A stretch of 64,000 nt of DNA from Siphonodentalium dalli (Eukaryota > Mollusca > Scaphopoda > Gadilida > Siphonodentaliidae). Under the pieces are notes generated by a model, which saw only the letters and a program-made list of their open reading frames with translations, had not been told where the DNA came from and did not search any database. Position numbers and translations under genes: made by a program. Where the stretch lies: assembly GCA_032622095.1 (NCBI GenBank), contig CP136061.1, forward strand, positions 94,423,345 to 94,487,344, in the 5' to 3' direction. Below are positions 1 through 11,129 of this stretch, piece by piece (the stretch's first letter is position 1; each line of letters starts with the position of its first letter).

Positions 1-2477
1 ATATGTGATTGTGAGGGTAAAATAACGGGAAAAATATTATGTGGGTGGGAGATACCAATGTTGGTAGAGGAAAATTGTTCCACTTGTAGTCCACAATTTC
101 CTAACAGGTACACAGGATATATACCCATCCCTGTTAACTGCATATGTTCAGCAGTTCTTATGATATTGGTTGGGGTAATGCATATTTTGGGAGGAGATAT
201 AACAAAACAAAAGACACCCATATAAAGGCCAAGTGATAATCTGACAGATTTGATTTGCTCTTAAAGTGCCTTATTAAGCGATTTAATTTATTTGCTCTTT
301 TAAAAGTAAAATTCATCTATTTGAGCTTGAGCATAAATCAGATTGTCTAGAAATAAAAAAAGAGTGAATTAGACTCTGAGAAAGGAATTACAAATAGGTG
401 GACTAGTATATATTATTAAATACATGTATGATAGTCTCATGTCTTATTTACACTTAAGCGCAAATGATGTGCGCTTAATTGAGCTCAAATAAATGTTTTT
501 TTTACATAGAGCATAATTAAATGATTGGGTCTATGAACACCTTTCATGTATGGTACATATTCCAGATACAGATAATTTAAAGGTATGGTTGGCCTTGGCG
601 GTGGGTATCCTGTGAAAATATTTCCACCCTTCGAAAACCGCCACAAAAATAAAGAACATCAAAATGTAGACTTTGTCCATATACAAATAAGAAATATCGC
701 ATAAACAGTATGTTATTGTCAAATGTTTGACCATTGTTATGTAAACAAAAGCATAAAAAGTAACTTTTCTGGTGTTTGTTTATATTATGATGGTAAACAT
801 AAAGAGCGTTCTTTGTTGGTGAATTCCTGATATGGAACTAATAAAGAGCGTTAATGCCATTTGTGTGTGTGATTAGCCAGTTCAAGAGTTGCATTAGTAT
901 TGTGCTGTCTTCTGTAACACAATCAGGCTCTTGCTTAGGTAAAATATTGTAGGTCTTTATGATAACATGCTGTTTACGTGATGGTCATGGTATATATGAA
1001 CGAAACTGTATGCGTTTTAATGTTTTTCTGTTTACGGTGATTAGAACAATATCAATATTTTCGACAACTAAGGCCTCACGTGCCTTTAATAGCACTTTAA
1101 ATGTGCAAATGATTTACGCTGTTTAAATAATTTGCACTTAAGTGCAAATGAACATATGGTGAACCAACAATCAACCTTTATTAGACTAATCGCTATAGAA
1201 TAGACCGATTGGTCATTCATCATATGCAGGCATTGGGGATAAGTCGAGTCACTCTGAACTGTTCTATATTGGTAATTATATTACATCCAATACTTAAAAA
1301 GAGATAATTATAATTTCTGTTGAAAGACACGGAATAATTATTTAGTGAATATATTCAATATAAAGATAGACTGATCAGTTTTATACAGATCAACCAGTGG
1401 TTCACCGAGACCTGCAGATGATTGTTGAGCTTCGGTACATTCAATGCGATTATTAATAAACATGCAGGTCTGGGTGAACCACCAATAGATCTTTATTTAG
1501 ACTAATCGATCTAATATAGACTGGTCTTACACCACCTAGATGCATCTGAGATAAGGGGAGTCACACTAAACTGTTCCATGATATCGTTCAACTTGGTAAC
1601 TACTTAAAAACATTTGGATTTCTTTTGAGAGAATGAGAATATAAATAAACGTTTAAAAATCTTCAAACAAACACCATTTAAATATTCAAGAATTGGAGTG
1701 AGCACCTCTCGGCTACTGACAGTGACTGACTCGGCATGTCAGTGTGAGCCATGTTTATTGGATTTCGATCAATTGGTGTTCACCCAGACCTGATATTTAA
1801 ATGTGAATTTGGGCTCCCTTTCCCATACAATTTATTAAGACACAAACTTACGCAACCTTCCAAGTCTGCATGGGGTTGACATCAGCCGATATACTGCAAC
1901 GTATTCATCCATCAGTTCATGCCAATAATGGAAACTTGTTTGTGACTCGTCTTCCATTCCAGATCATTCCAAGTTTAACCTGCTGGCTGCTGTCAACTGT
2001 CTAGGATTACTTGAGTACCGGTACGATTAAACGGACACTGACCGTGGAATGTCGCATTTCCATATCACATAAGCGTTGCTAGTATAATTTCTGCAATATA
2101 TGCTGTCTTTGTGGTGCGAATTTCTCACAACAAACGTCGTTAACTTGGGAAGTTACAATTTATGGGTTTTCCCAACCCGGAAGTAAACAAATCAGACAGT
2201 GCTTAAAGTCACGCAGTCGGAGGACATCGCGTGGCGAGGGGACTGAACTCTGTTTTGCAACTTGCGATCGACGTACCACCGGTCATCTGAGTACTATCCC
2301 TTTAATATTTTGTATGAGAACCTGTCCCAATTACTGAATAATTTCTTTACAAACTTCAGAATCACTCTGATGTCCAACATCTCCTCCGAAAATGGCAGTC
2401 ATGGACAATTTTAGAGTGAAAGTAACTATCTAGTTTCATTATAATAATGAAGAGCGAAAGAGAAACGATTTCACACA
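1..2477. other. Non-coding stretch upstream of the first MITE
   Basis: No exon is recognised here. It could be intergenic sequence or the 5' part of the katanin gene, whose N-terminal exons are missing. Visible structure: a perfect 9-bp-arm hairpin at 454-478 (TTAAGCGCA / TGCGCTTAA), a degenerate direct repeat of about 115 bp at 1155-1270 and 1465-1580, and an inverted repeat at about 1394-1480 whose arms read roughly TGGTTCACC...GACCTGCA. Confidence 0.5.
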
Positions 2478-2878
2478 TTAACCCTTTACCCAACAAAACG
2501 GCCAAAACCGGCCAAATAAAGCTTCAACAGCCTAAAATATCTTCGGTCTGTCTCAATAGAACCATACAAATATGGATATCATTGGAACCGGCTCCTTGAC
2601 CACATTGTGATAGTTACAGTTATGCCCTGTGCCAATGCATTCTCTTATATATGCGAGTCGACCATAGGTCGCCTCGCATATATAAGAGAATGCATTGGCC
2701 TAAAAAAAATCTTTTTTTTAACACTTTTTACCATTTTTTCTTACATTCTTTAACTATTTTATAATTTTTAATGTGTTAAGCCAATGCATTCTCTTATATA
2801 TGCGAGGCGACCTATGGTCGACTCGCATATATAAGAGAATGCATTGGCACAGGGCCGTTCTGTTGGGTAAAGGGTTAA
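2478..2878. mobile_element. Foldback MITE B, copy 1, TTAA-flanked
   Basis: The element is bounded by TTAA on both sides and has terminal inverted repeats reading CCCTTTACCCAACA. Inside are two palindromic blocks of about 70 bp, each built on CCAATGCATTCTCTTATA and its complement around a GTCGAC core. The second block is the reverse complement of the first, so the whole folds with nested symmetry. No coding capacity. TTAA target duplications are typical of piggyBac and Kolobok transposases, so it is probably mobilised in trans. Near-identical copies are at 16949, 60483 and 62855. Confidence 0.85.
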
Positions 2879-3721
2879 TTTTAGTGGGATTGTACAACAA
2901 GCTGCAAAACAGAGTGCAGTCCCCTCCCTACGCTACGTCTGCCGGCATATGTATTTTCTTAATTATATCTAACATTTTTTATTGAAGGGTTCGAATTTTG
3001 TCAGTTACAATTCATTCTGCCTTAATCTAGACAATTTTCAAATGAATATGGACACTTCAGTTTCTCAGAATAATGCAGAATGAGAAACTGAGAAATATAA
3101 AGTGAGAATTTCTATATTCCACTGTGTGGAATAATAATAATTATATAACGGCAATTATTTATATAATCCATTGGTGTTTATATAATAAATAGAGAATCTC
3201 TAATGAGTCGCAATTATATACGAAATGTATTAACCGAGTGCACTAAATTCGATTCGAGTCCAGCTTTAGCGAGGCTCGAATCGAATTTTGTGGACGAGGT
3301 TAATGAATTTCGTATAGAATTGCGACGAATTTGAGATTCATTTTATCACATACTCACATTTTAGCAAGGAAAAACGATATCGAAACGTCTGGGGTTAAAA
3401 CAAATTAATATTGATTTCCTTATCACAAGCAAAGAGGAAGTAAAGACACTTTCAAGAAAAAATATAGTTCCAATTTCCATGTGTCTGTTCATGTTGACAA
3501 AATTCTTCATTCATCCTTATCACCCATGTTTATATCACAATCAACATTAAATAGCCCAACACAAATCGAATATCATAATTATATTCTAATTAAAATAATA
3601 ACGTTCCGGCATCGACATCGACATCATTGTGCTCTGCTCTCACGTCTCTGTGCGTGACAATAATACACGTGGGTCTTACTAAAATGTGAGGCCGGATTTA
3701 GGTGCTAATTGTGTGATAAAT
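2879..3721. repeat. Dispersed repeat K copy 1 within non-coding DNA
   Basis: The segment about 3186-3510 recurs in the same orientation at about 25690-25980. Shared strings include GCAAGGAAAA-like tracts and the run around GAGGAAGTAAAGACAC, at clearly less than full identity. A 10-bp-arm hairpin (CAGTTTCTCA / TGAGAAACTG) sits at 3058-3090. No exon is seen. Confidence 0.6.
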
Positions 3722-4027
3722 CACAGGAGCTTGGAATTTGGTCAAAACCACTCTTTTATTGGCGGAACCACCACCCGGGACCAAAGGTCACGGAAGGAAC
3801 GAAACAGAAAATTGTTGCCACCTATTTTGAACTCAACTGTATTCCTACAAAACATATATTTTCACTAAAAACTTTTGGTACCTCTTACACCTTAGATGCC
3901 AATCTACAACATTCCATAGGTATATTTTTCCAGTTCTTCGAAAACCTCACTTTATTTCGGTAATGTATTGTAAATTCACCAACGAACACAAATCTGCTAC
4001 ACCTACATCACCCGTTCTAGAATCTGA
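3722..4027 (+). repeat. Left terminal inverted repeat of the 3.16-kb transposon
   Basis: It matches the complement of 6571-6876 over 306 bp with about one mismatch. The outer end is CACAGGAGC and the inner end is TTCTAGAATCTGA. Confidence 0.9.
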
Positions 4028-6570
4028 GTAGCGGAACTGGTACCAATATATGCGGAAACTTTAAAACTATGATCCGGAGATGGACAGCATGAAAGTACCG
4101 TTTATAATTTCGAACATAGCTGCTGATTACATGTTTATTACATGACCGTACCGATGCACTGATCATCATGAACTTTTTGATGGATGATAACATTGGCGTC
4201 TAGATGGGAACGAATTATTTTGGGCTCATTTGCATAAAAACATGGCCACTGGCAGCCATCGTGGATTTAAGTGATAATACTAGATAAATCTTAATCAATT
4301 ACACAGCGTAGAGCCTGTGTCGATGCTCCTATATCATCACGAAATTGTTCATCGATCATGACATTGATATATAGACGACACCGAGTCATTTTGGGCTTAT
4401 TTGCATGAAAAAAATGGCCGCCAACAGCCATCTTGGATTTCAAAATTGCATCATTTAGCACCGTGGGCAAGAGGTCGCAGTGTTGGTCCGATCATAATTA
4501 AATTTGTCACGGAGGTTGACATTGACATATAGATGGGAACGAGTCATTTTGCTGTGAATTCTCAAAGAAACATGGCCGCCGTCGGATTTCAGCGACAACA
4601 CCGCATATATAATTAAATCAATAACACTGTCTAGAGCCTAGGCCTATGTCGATGGACCGATCATCGTTAAATTGTTCATGGGTCATGACATTGGTATTAA
4701 AATGAGAACGAATCATTGCTAGAGACTGTAACATTGGTGCGATCGTCGTGTAATTAGTCATAGAAACATGGCCGCCGTCGGATTTCAGCCACTCGTTTCA
4801 TCGACCATGAAAGTTACGCCGATGGGGTCATTGTCACAAGACTCCGGTCAGTGACGGTCACATTCGTAGCCAGTGCATGTAGCCAGCTTATTTCACCGGC
4901 GATCACATTCGTAGTCAGCTTTTCTAATTCGTGGTTTATATTGCCCGAAATATGACGTCATCACGTTCGTGACTAAAATGTCGACGTCATGCTCCAAAAA
5001 CTGACTTCGTTTATCAACTTATATTGGAATATAATTCGAGCATTCCAACGACATTGATCCGAAACATCAGGTTATAAATGAACTTATATCAAAACTAAAT
5101 TCAAGTTGTTTTCATCCATCAACTCAGAAAAATTAGATTAACCTGATCGTGTTCATTGAGGCTCGCCTGAATATGAAAAGCTGGCTACAAATGTGATCGC
5201 CATAGAAAAGCTGGCTACATTTGTGATCGATTAATAAACCTGGCTACGAATGTGATCGGATCGCGGAGCCTTGTGACAGTGACCCCATCAGCGAAAGTTA
5301 CATTAAGTAATGTTTTAAATATTTTTTTGGTATTTTTGATTTTGAGAAAAACAATGCCGATGGTGGCTAGCTGTCTTGAATTTAAAAATTGAATTTCCAA
5401 TCCATGAGCACAGGCTATATAATCATATGCATAAAGCCATTCTTTGAGAGTTTTGGTGCTGATTCGTTACGAATACTATTTATAGATCCTGGTACCGGTA
5501 CAGTTGACAATACTTATAGTTGCTTATTAAATAAAATTTATGTTAGCGAGTTTATAACTAACTCAAATTTATAAACTAGTTATTCGGTAAACCAGTTTGT
5601 ATTATATACAACTTGCAAACGCACAAATAAAACGTATACTGTGAAGAATACGCAGGTTAATTTTGTGCTCTTACATTAAAGAATCTTATTACATTTTGTT
5701 ACTGTATTTGGCATATTAATGGCGAGTTTTTGTACCCTACATTGACAAATTTGAATTTCGCGAAACTAAACACTCGTTCTATATATGCATGGCCAATATC
5801 GTTACCTAACTCAAGAAAAATGTCTTCTCTCATCAACTAAGACATATATTTGTTCGTCAGAACTAGTAAAAAACAGCATTTGATGTGGAAATAATTAAGA
5901 TATTCTGGCAACGAATCTGCACCAAAACGCACAAAGGAATCGCTTCATGCATAGGCATATATACCAGGCCTCCCCGTGAGTCTATATATCTTTTTCTTCT
6001 ACTTCGGGATATTCGACCAGTAATCAGTTGGTTGATTACTATTACTATAATATGATGGATATTTTAGGCCTATACAACGGAGCGCGACACAAGCTCCTAT
6101 GAGAGAGAGAGGGAGCTAGAGAGTTTTGGTCCCTGTATGACCAATCATTGCAACCAGTAGCATTACAAAGTCAAGTAGTACATATAGGCCTACCTGTACA
6201 TAACGAACATAAAACAAGAAGAAAAAAACAATACCAGGTGGTCGTGCCATAAATAGAAATAAATTAAATATGAAATATATGTACAAATTACCATTCAGTC
6301 TAATGAAGAACAGCAGACACAGAAAAATACAGAAATTTTCAGGAAAATGCACAAATTTTCAGGAAAATGCACAAAACATCAGGATTAGATCTTCAAAAAC
6401 GCGCATAGTATGACGCAAACATAAACAGATTTAAGTTTTCTGGCGCCTAAGTTCGAAAACCGCACGCACTTTCAAATATTTTTGAATTTCGCGGGCTTTA
6501 AATTTAGGTTTCGATTTTATTTCGTTCCGACTTTGTTATTCCGGAAAAATGGTTTTGTGCTATTTGTCAT
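4028..6570. repeat. Interior of the transposon: degenerate tandem repeats
   Basis: From about 4180 to 4800 an imperfect unit of about 200 bp recurs, each with an ATGGCCGCC-like core followed by a CAGCCATC...GGATTTC stretch. A 20-bp motif of the type GCTGGCTACAAATGTGATCG is tandem at about 5178-5260 and appears inverted near 4860-4920. No long open frame with recognisable content is present. Confidence 0.6.
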
Positions 6571-6876
6571 TCAGATTCTAGAACGGGTGATGAAGGTGTA
6601 GCAGATTTGTGTTCGTTGGTGAATTTACAATACATTACCGAAATAAAGTGAGGTTTTCGAAGAACTGGAAAAATATACCTATGGAATGTTGTAGATTGGC
6701 ATCTAAGGTGTAAGAGGTACCAAAAGTTTTTAGTGAAAATATATGTTTTGTAGGAATACAGTTGAGTTCAAAATAGGTGGCAACAATTTTCTGTTTCGTT
6801 CCTTCCGTGACCTTTGGTCCCGGGTGGTGGTTCCGCCAATAAAAGAGTGGTTTTGACCAAATTCCAAGCTCCTGTG
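6571..6876 (-). repeat. Right terminal inverted repeat of the 3.16-kb transposon
   Basis: Complement of 3722-4027. It ends CCAAGCTCCTGTG, directly followed by the GATAAAT duplication and then, 34 bp after the TIR end, by the acceptor of the first duplicated katanin exon. Confidence 0.9.
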
Positions 6877-6910
6877 GATAAATGTACATACATAATTTTG
6901 TTACTTTTAG

Positions 6911-7004
6911 GACAAAAAAGAGAAATGTGATCCAGCAGGACCAGATAAGGATTTAGTGGAGAATATTTTCAGAGATATAGTTACCAAAGAGACAACGTTA
7001 AATG
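6911..7004 (+). pseudogene. KATNA1-like: Frameshifted upstream copy of the katanin linker exon
   Basis: A TTACTTTTAG acceptor is followed by codons reading DKKEKCDPAGPDKDLVEN, then a GTCAGT donor. This is the katanin linker segment just before the AAA domain (family pattern D-x-x-G-x-DKDLVE-x-x-ERDI). A second, better copy lies 1.86 kb downstream at 8867-8961. This copy is 94 bp against 95 bp: one base is missing near its 3' end (GAGACAACG here, GAGACTAATG there). Joined to the next exon (14848) it gives N-G-M-T-stop. Joined to the second copy it also stops within a few codons. It is therefore a dead exon or a poison exon, not a normal coding alternative. The 3.16-kb transposon ends 34 bp upstream of its acceptor. 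Confidence 0.8.
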
Positions 7005-7417
7005 GTCAGTCCCTATATAACAATGAAAAAGTATACATCCCACTGTGAGGGATAGTGATAAATATATAACCACAAGTTTACGTGTACTCATACCACATTA
7101 TGGTATACATAGTGTCGACGTCATAGTTTATGGGGTTAACCTCCTTAACTTTTGCACAAATGTGTCTCATGAATGTTTATGAGATTACTATCAGTTTTAA
7201 CGGTATTTGTAAATTCCACATACAAATTGGAGTCCATATTCGTGTCTGATTTGAAGTTGGCACATTTGCCGTTTGTGAGCTATGTTATACCCATTAAGGG
7301 AAACTGTCCAGGAGAGGAGCCTAAGACCAAAAGACAGTTTGACACAATCGACCACCTAATGTCAAACTACCACACAATGCCCGTTATTTCGTTCAATTTG
7401 GAGTAAAGTGGTAGTCT
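7005..7417. other. Sequence between the duplicated exons, 5' part
   Basis: About 410 bp with no recognised feature other than the donor at its start. The first 20 bases resemble those following the second exon copy, consistent with an old tandem duplication that included flanking intron. Confidence 0.5.
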
Positions 7418-7832
7418 TTAAAGGTACTCAATCCGATCAGACGCTCATAAATTACTATTTCTTTGGTTTCGGGGGTAAAAAATATTTGATTCGAGTCGAG
7501 GAACCCACATCATCAAAGCTCAGGGTGATTTGATTTTTGAAGTTTGCTATTTCTATTGTTTGTGGACCAGAAGCACGTGGTCAAACGGATGAAGATGAAT
7601 AACTCTAAAATCAAGTGGTAATAATTAGAGTTATCCATCTTCATTCGCATCTTCGTCCGTTTGACCACGTGCTTCTAGTCCACAAACATTAGAAATTGAA
7701 AACTTCAAAAATCGATATCTAATCACCCTGAGCTTTGATGGGTGGGTTCCTAGACTCGAATCAAATATTTTTTACCCCCGAAGCTAAATAAATAGTAATT
7801 TATGAGCGTCTGATCGGATTGAGTATCTTTAA
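7418..7832. mobile_element. Foldback MITE A, copy 1
   Basis: TTAA is present at both ends (7418-7421 and 7829-7832). The termini are AGGTACTCAATCCGATC, and two arms of about 200 bp are complementary around a short spacer. Conserved arm landmarks are GGCTTCGGGGGTAAA, GATTCGAGTCGAGGAAC and TTTTAGAGTTATCCATC. Pure foldback, non-coding. This is the most abundant family in the window (about a dozen full or partial copies). Confidence 0.85.
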
Positions 7833-8866
7833 GATGTCAAACATGTCAAAAGCAACAAAAGAAAGACACTTAAAAACCAAATGTATGAGTGGGCGTACAT
7901 CCGATATCGGTCCGTAGACACTTTACACATGGTGCGATAACTCAAACAGTTTCTGTCCGATCGGAACCAAATGTTATATACGAGTTTCTCAGCCCAAAAT
8001 ACAGATCGAGTTTGAAAATGGGTTTGATTCGAGCATTTTTTTAGACTTGTTTCCCTTTTTCGACTTAGAATTTACGCATTCTGCAACAACTCAAATTTGT
8101 TTTATCTGATCGGAACCAAATGTTTATATCTGAGTTTCTCAACCCAAATACAGATCGAGTTCGAATATGGGTTAATCCTATTTTTGTTACTGAGTTATGG
8201 TCATTTTTTATTTTTTTTTATTTATTAAATTCCTTGCTCAATTTAAAAAAAAAAATTACTTATTGAAAACAAAACTGACCAAAAAAAATCGTCAATGGAA
8301 TTACTGAGAGTCATTTAAAAATCTCCTCTGGAACCATCGTGCTGATTAAACTGACATATGGCGTGAAGGGACCTTGTGTGCACGGTTGGTATTGTCACCG
8401 ACCTGTCAAAAAGAGCCATAGCTGGTGTCACACTTTACAAATGACCCTCCCACCTTCTACCCCCCCCCCCCATCGATTTGGAAAATATTAACCCTTTACC
8501 CATTCCATGTCTTTGAACATTTTCCATTATTATATAACTATATCATTTTGATATCTCACATGATAATTCGCAACAACATATATATAACTGCTTATACTAT
8601 ATGATAGTAGTGGAAGGCTATAGTTTACATGTTATATTAACCCTTCTCTTTTGACTCATAAATTTCAATAATTTGTGTTATTATGTACATTGTCAATACT
8701 ACTTTAGTACATAACAGTATACTCTATGATCTATGATCCCGATCATAGCAATTTACTATCGCCAAGGGATGGGTTAAACATCTGCCGATCGTGATTGGCC
8801 TCTCGTTCTATAATCCATTGTTGTTTGTATAATAGGTGTATATGCATATTTCTTTTTTACTTTTAG
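7833..8866. other. Non-coding sequence with a degenerate TTAA element
   Basis: About 7900-8170 holds a dispersed repeat with two similar halves (CGATCGGAACCAAATGTT-type stretches). About 8491-8775 starts TTAACCCTTTACCC and ends GGGATGGGTTAA, which could be a diverged MITE related to family B by its ends only. No coding sequence until the acceptor at 8866. Confidence 0.45.
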
Positions 8867-8961
8867 GACAAGAAAAGGAAATATGATCCCACTGGACCAG
8901 ATAAGGATCTCGTGGAGATTATAGAGAGAGATATAGTTACTAACGAGACTAATGTTAAATG
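8867..8961 (+). CDS. KATNA1-like: Katanin p60-like linker exon (intact copy)
   Basis: A pyrimidine-rich tract and TTTTAG precede codons DKKRKYDPTGPDKDLVEIIE..RDIVTNETNVKW, followed by donor GTCAGT. The exon ends in phase 2 (TG), and the next exon starts with G, which restores the W of the katanin W-D-D-I motif at the start of the AAA domain. It corresponds to the end of the linker of katanin p60 (KATNA1/KATNAL1). Katanin severs microtubules as an ATP-driven hexamer. The exon encodes the helix leading into the ATPase. No upstream exon of this gene (MIT domain, rest of the linker) was recognised, so the 5' part is either outside the window or too diverged to see. Confidence 0.85.
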
Positions 8962-9756
8962 GTCAGTCACGATATAACATTTCGTTGTTTCAAATCTACA
9001 ATGTTATCGTAAATCTCATGTCGGCCTCTCCGTAACATATTGTCCATTAAGGGATAATTACCTCGTGTTAGAACATTCGGACTCAGAATGCATGAGGGGC
9101 CGCAATGTTTTACTGTCATGCATACAAGTTTACATACCGTTTACATACGACGTAAAACATATATTCTGTCTTACCGCCTTGACATTAAAGACGATTAATT
9201 AATATTATAGGATTAGCTTACCAGGGGATACCAAGGCCTTGTATGGTGAGCCACACTGTCAATGATTTAAATTGGATAATTATCTCGTGTGAGCTAGGAT
9301 AATATAATATATTGTTTAGTCAACTTTTAAAAAAACACTCGACTTATGATTTAACGAGGGATGGTTGGCGGGTGAGCGGCCCCCATCATTCACAGTTAAA
9401 ATCAACTAAAACACTTTTACTTACGCCAAAACCTGTGACAAAGGAAACCAGCTCTTTGTAACATCTCACAACCGTTAATGGATTAGTGGATTATGACTTT
9501 ACTGTGTCGACAAAAGAAATCTATCTGATTCCTCGATGAACTAATTAGCAGATCCTGGTGTGAGACTTCATCACTGTCCGGACATAAACTTCAGTAGTTT
9601 AAATTTTAATACAAAGCATACACATTTCACGTACCAGTTGAACCGGAACCTTGTGCTATTAACTAAATATTTCAACTGGGGAATGTAATTTGATTGGAAC
9701 AAGATTGGAGAAATGTAGCAATGATAGCCCTCACTGTTGATTCACAATTACTGTTG
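8962..9756. other. Katanin intron, 5' part
   Basis: About 800 bp with no further exon recognised. Sequence is AT-rich with no clear tandem structure. Confidence 0.5.
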
Positions 9757-10067
9757 TTAAAGGTACTCAATCCGATCAGACGCTCCTAAATTACTATTTC
9801 TTTGGCTTCGGGGGTAAACAATATTTGATTCGAGTCGAGGAACCTACCCATCAAAGCTCAGAATGATTAGATATCGATGTTTGAAGTTTGGAGATCTGGG
9901 CCAAAACGTATTCAAATCCACGTGCTCAAACGGACAAATTGCGGTTGTAACTTAATGTAAGATGGATAACTCTAAAATCAACTGGTTATTATTGTTAATA
10001 GTAACAAATTTTTAACCCCCGAAGCCAAAGAAATAGTAATTTATCGGATCGGATTGACTACCTTTAA
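9757..10067. mobile_element. Foldback MITE A, copy 2 (internally deleted)
   Basis: TTAA at 9757-9760 and 10064-10067, with ends AGGTACTCAATCCGATC and ATCGGATTGACTACCT. It is shorter than copy 1 because the right arm is deleted internally. Confidence 0.8.
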
Positions 10068-10305
10068 TGCTGGCAAAACCTCATTTACCAAACACTCATA
10101 GGATCATCGTATTGTTTTGAACTTCCACTTGTAAGATAACCACCATTATATCTGACAGACACTGGGCACACATTTGACAAAGTAATTAACAAAGTAATGC
10201 CAAAAGTTATTTAATTACATGAGTTTTTAGAAGTAATGCATTAATATTGCATGTAATATGAAAAAAGAACCCATTACACATTACTTTCCATTACTTAAGA
10301 AAAAG

Positions 10306-11025
10306 TAATACATTGTAATGCATTACCATTACACAATACCATTACACATTACCATTACACATTATGTTATACATTACCATTACACATTACAATTACACAT
10401 TATGTTACACATTACAAATACACATTACCAGTACACATTGCGTTACACTTATAATTACCATTACACATTACCTTACACATTACCATTTCACATTGTGTTA
10501 CACATTACCAATACACATTACCATTACAATCATACACTACCATTACACATTACCATTATTCATTACCATTACAAATTATAATTACACATTACCATTACAC
10601 TTTACATTACACATTACCGGTACACATTACCATTACACTTTACCATTACACATTACCATTTACATTACGCATTACTAATACACATTACCATTACACATTA
10701 CCATTACACATTACCGGTTCACATTACCATTACACATTGTCATTACACATTGTCATTACACATTACCATTACACATTACCATTACACATTACCATTACAC
10801 ATTACCGTTACACATTACAATTACACATTACCATTACATGTTACCATCAATTACACATTACCATTACACATTAACATTACATACTACTATTACACATTAC
10901 CATTGCACATTACCATTACACATCACCATTACACATTACCATATACTTGTCCATTACACATTACAATTACACATTACAATTACACATTGCCATTTCACAT
11001 TACCATTACACATTACCATTACCCC
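10306..11025 (+). repeat. 13-bp minisatellite (ACCATTACACATT)n
   Basis: About 700 bp of an imperfect 13-bp unit, ACCATTACACATT, with occasional 12-bp and variant units. It gives several overlapping open frames because the unit has no stop in those phases. They have no protein-like character and are not called as genes. Confidence 0.95.
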
Positions 11026-11129
11026 ATCCCTGCACATAATATATCTTGGCCGTTCATTGATGGATTTTGACCATTCTTGGTACCGTATGAGAATTTATAG
11101 CCATTAGTGTTTACGATCTACAAATTTTA

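Larger units (their letters stand above)
3722..6876. mobile_element. 3.16-kb DNA transposon with 306-bp TIRs and 7-bp TSD
   Basis: Two inverted 306-bp arms (3722-4027 and 6571-6876) differ at about one visible position and begin CACAGGAGCTTGG. The direct repeat GATAAAT occurs immediately outside both ends (3715-3721 and 6877-6883), which supports a complete insertion with a 7-bp target duplication. The interior codes for no transposase: it holds degenerate tandem repeats and AT-rich DNA, so the element is non-autonomous. The two arms show the same 80-odd-codon open frame, but this follows from TIR identity and is not evidence for a gene. A 7-bp duplication does not decide the superfamily; hAT-like and Dada-like are both possible. 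Near-identity of the TIRs suggests a recent insertion. Confidence 0.85.

Noticed and set aside
2641-2696. TATATAAG strings in the MITE B hairpins as promoters
   Set aside because: They are part of a palindrome repeated in all copies and have no gene downstream.
2985-3000. GGGTTCGAATTTTG as a tRNA T-arm
   Set aside because: No matching acceptor, D or anticodon stems were found around it. No tRNA gene could be supported anywhere in the window.
3709-3963. Identical 84-codon frames at 3709-3963 and 6635-6889
   Set aside because: Both lie in the near-identical TIRs of the 3.16-kb transposon. Sequence identity comes from the TIRs and no domain is recognised.
10318-11107. Several open frames of 87-106 codons
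   Set aside because: They lie in a 13-bp minisatellite whose unit lacks stops, so the proteins are monotonous repeats of the unit in different phases.
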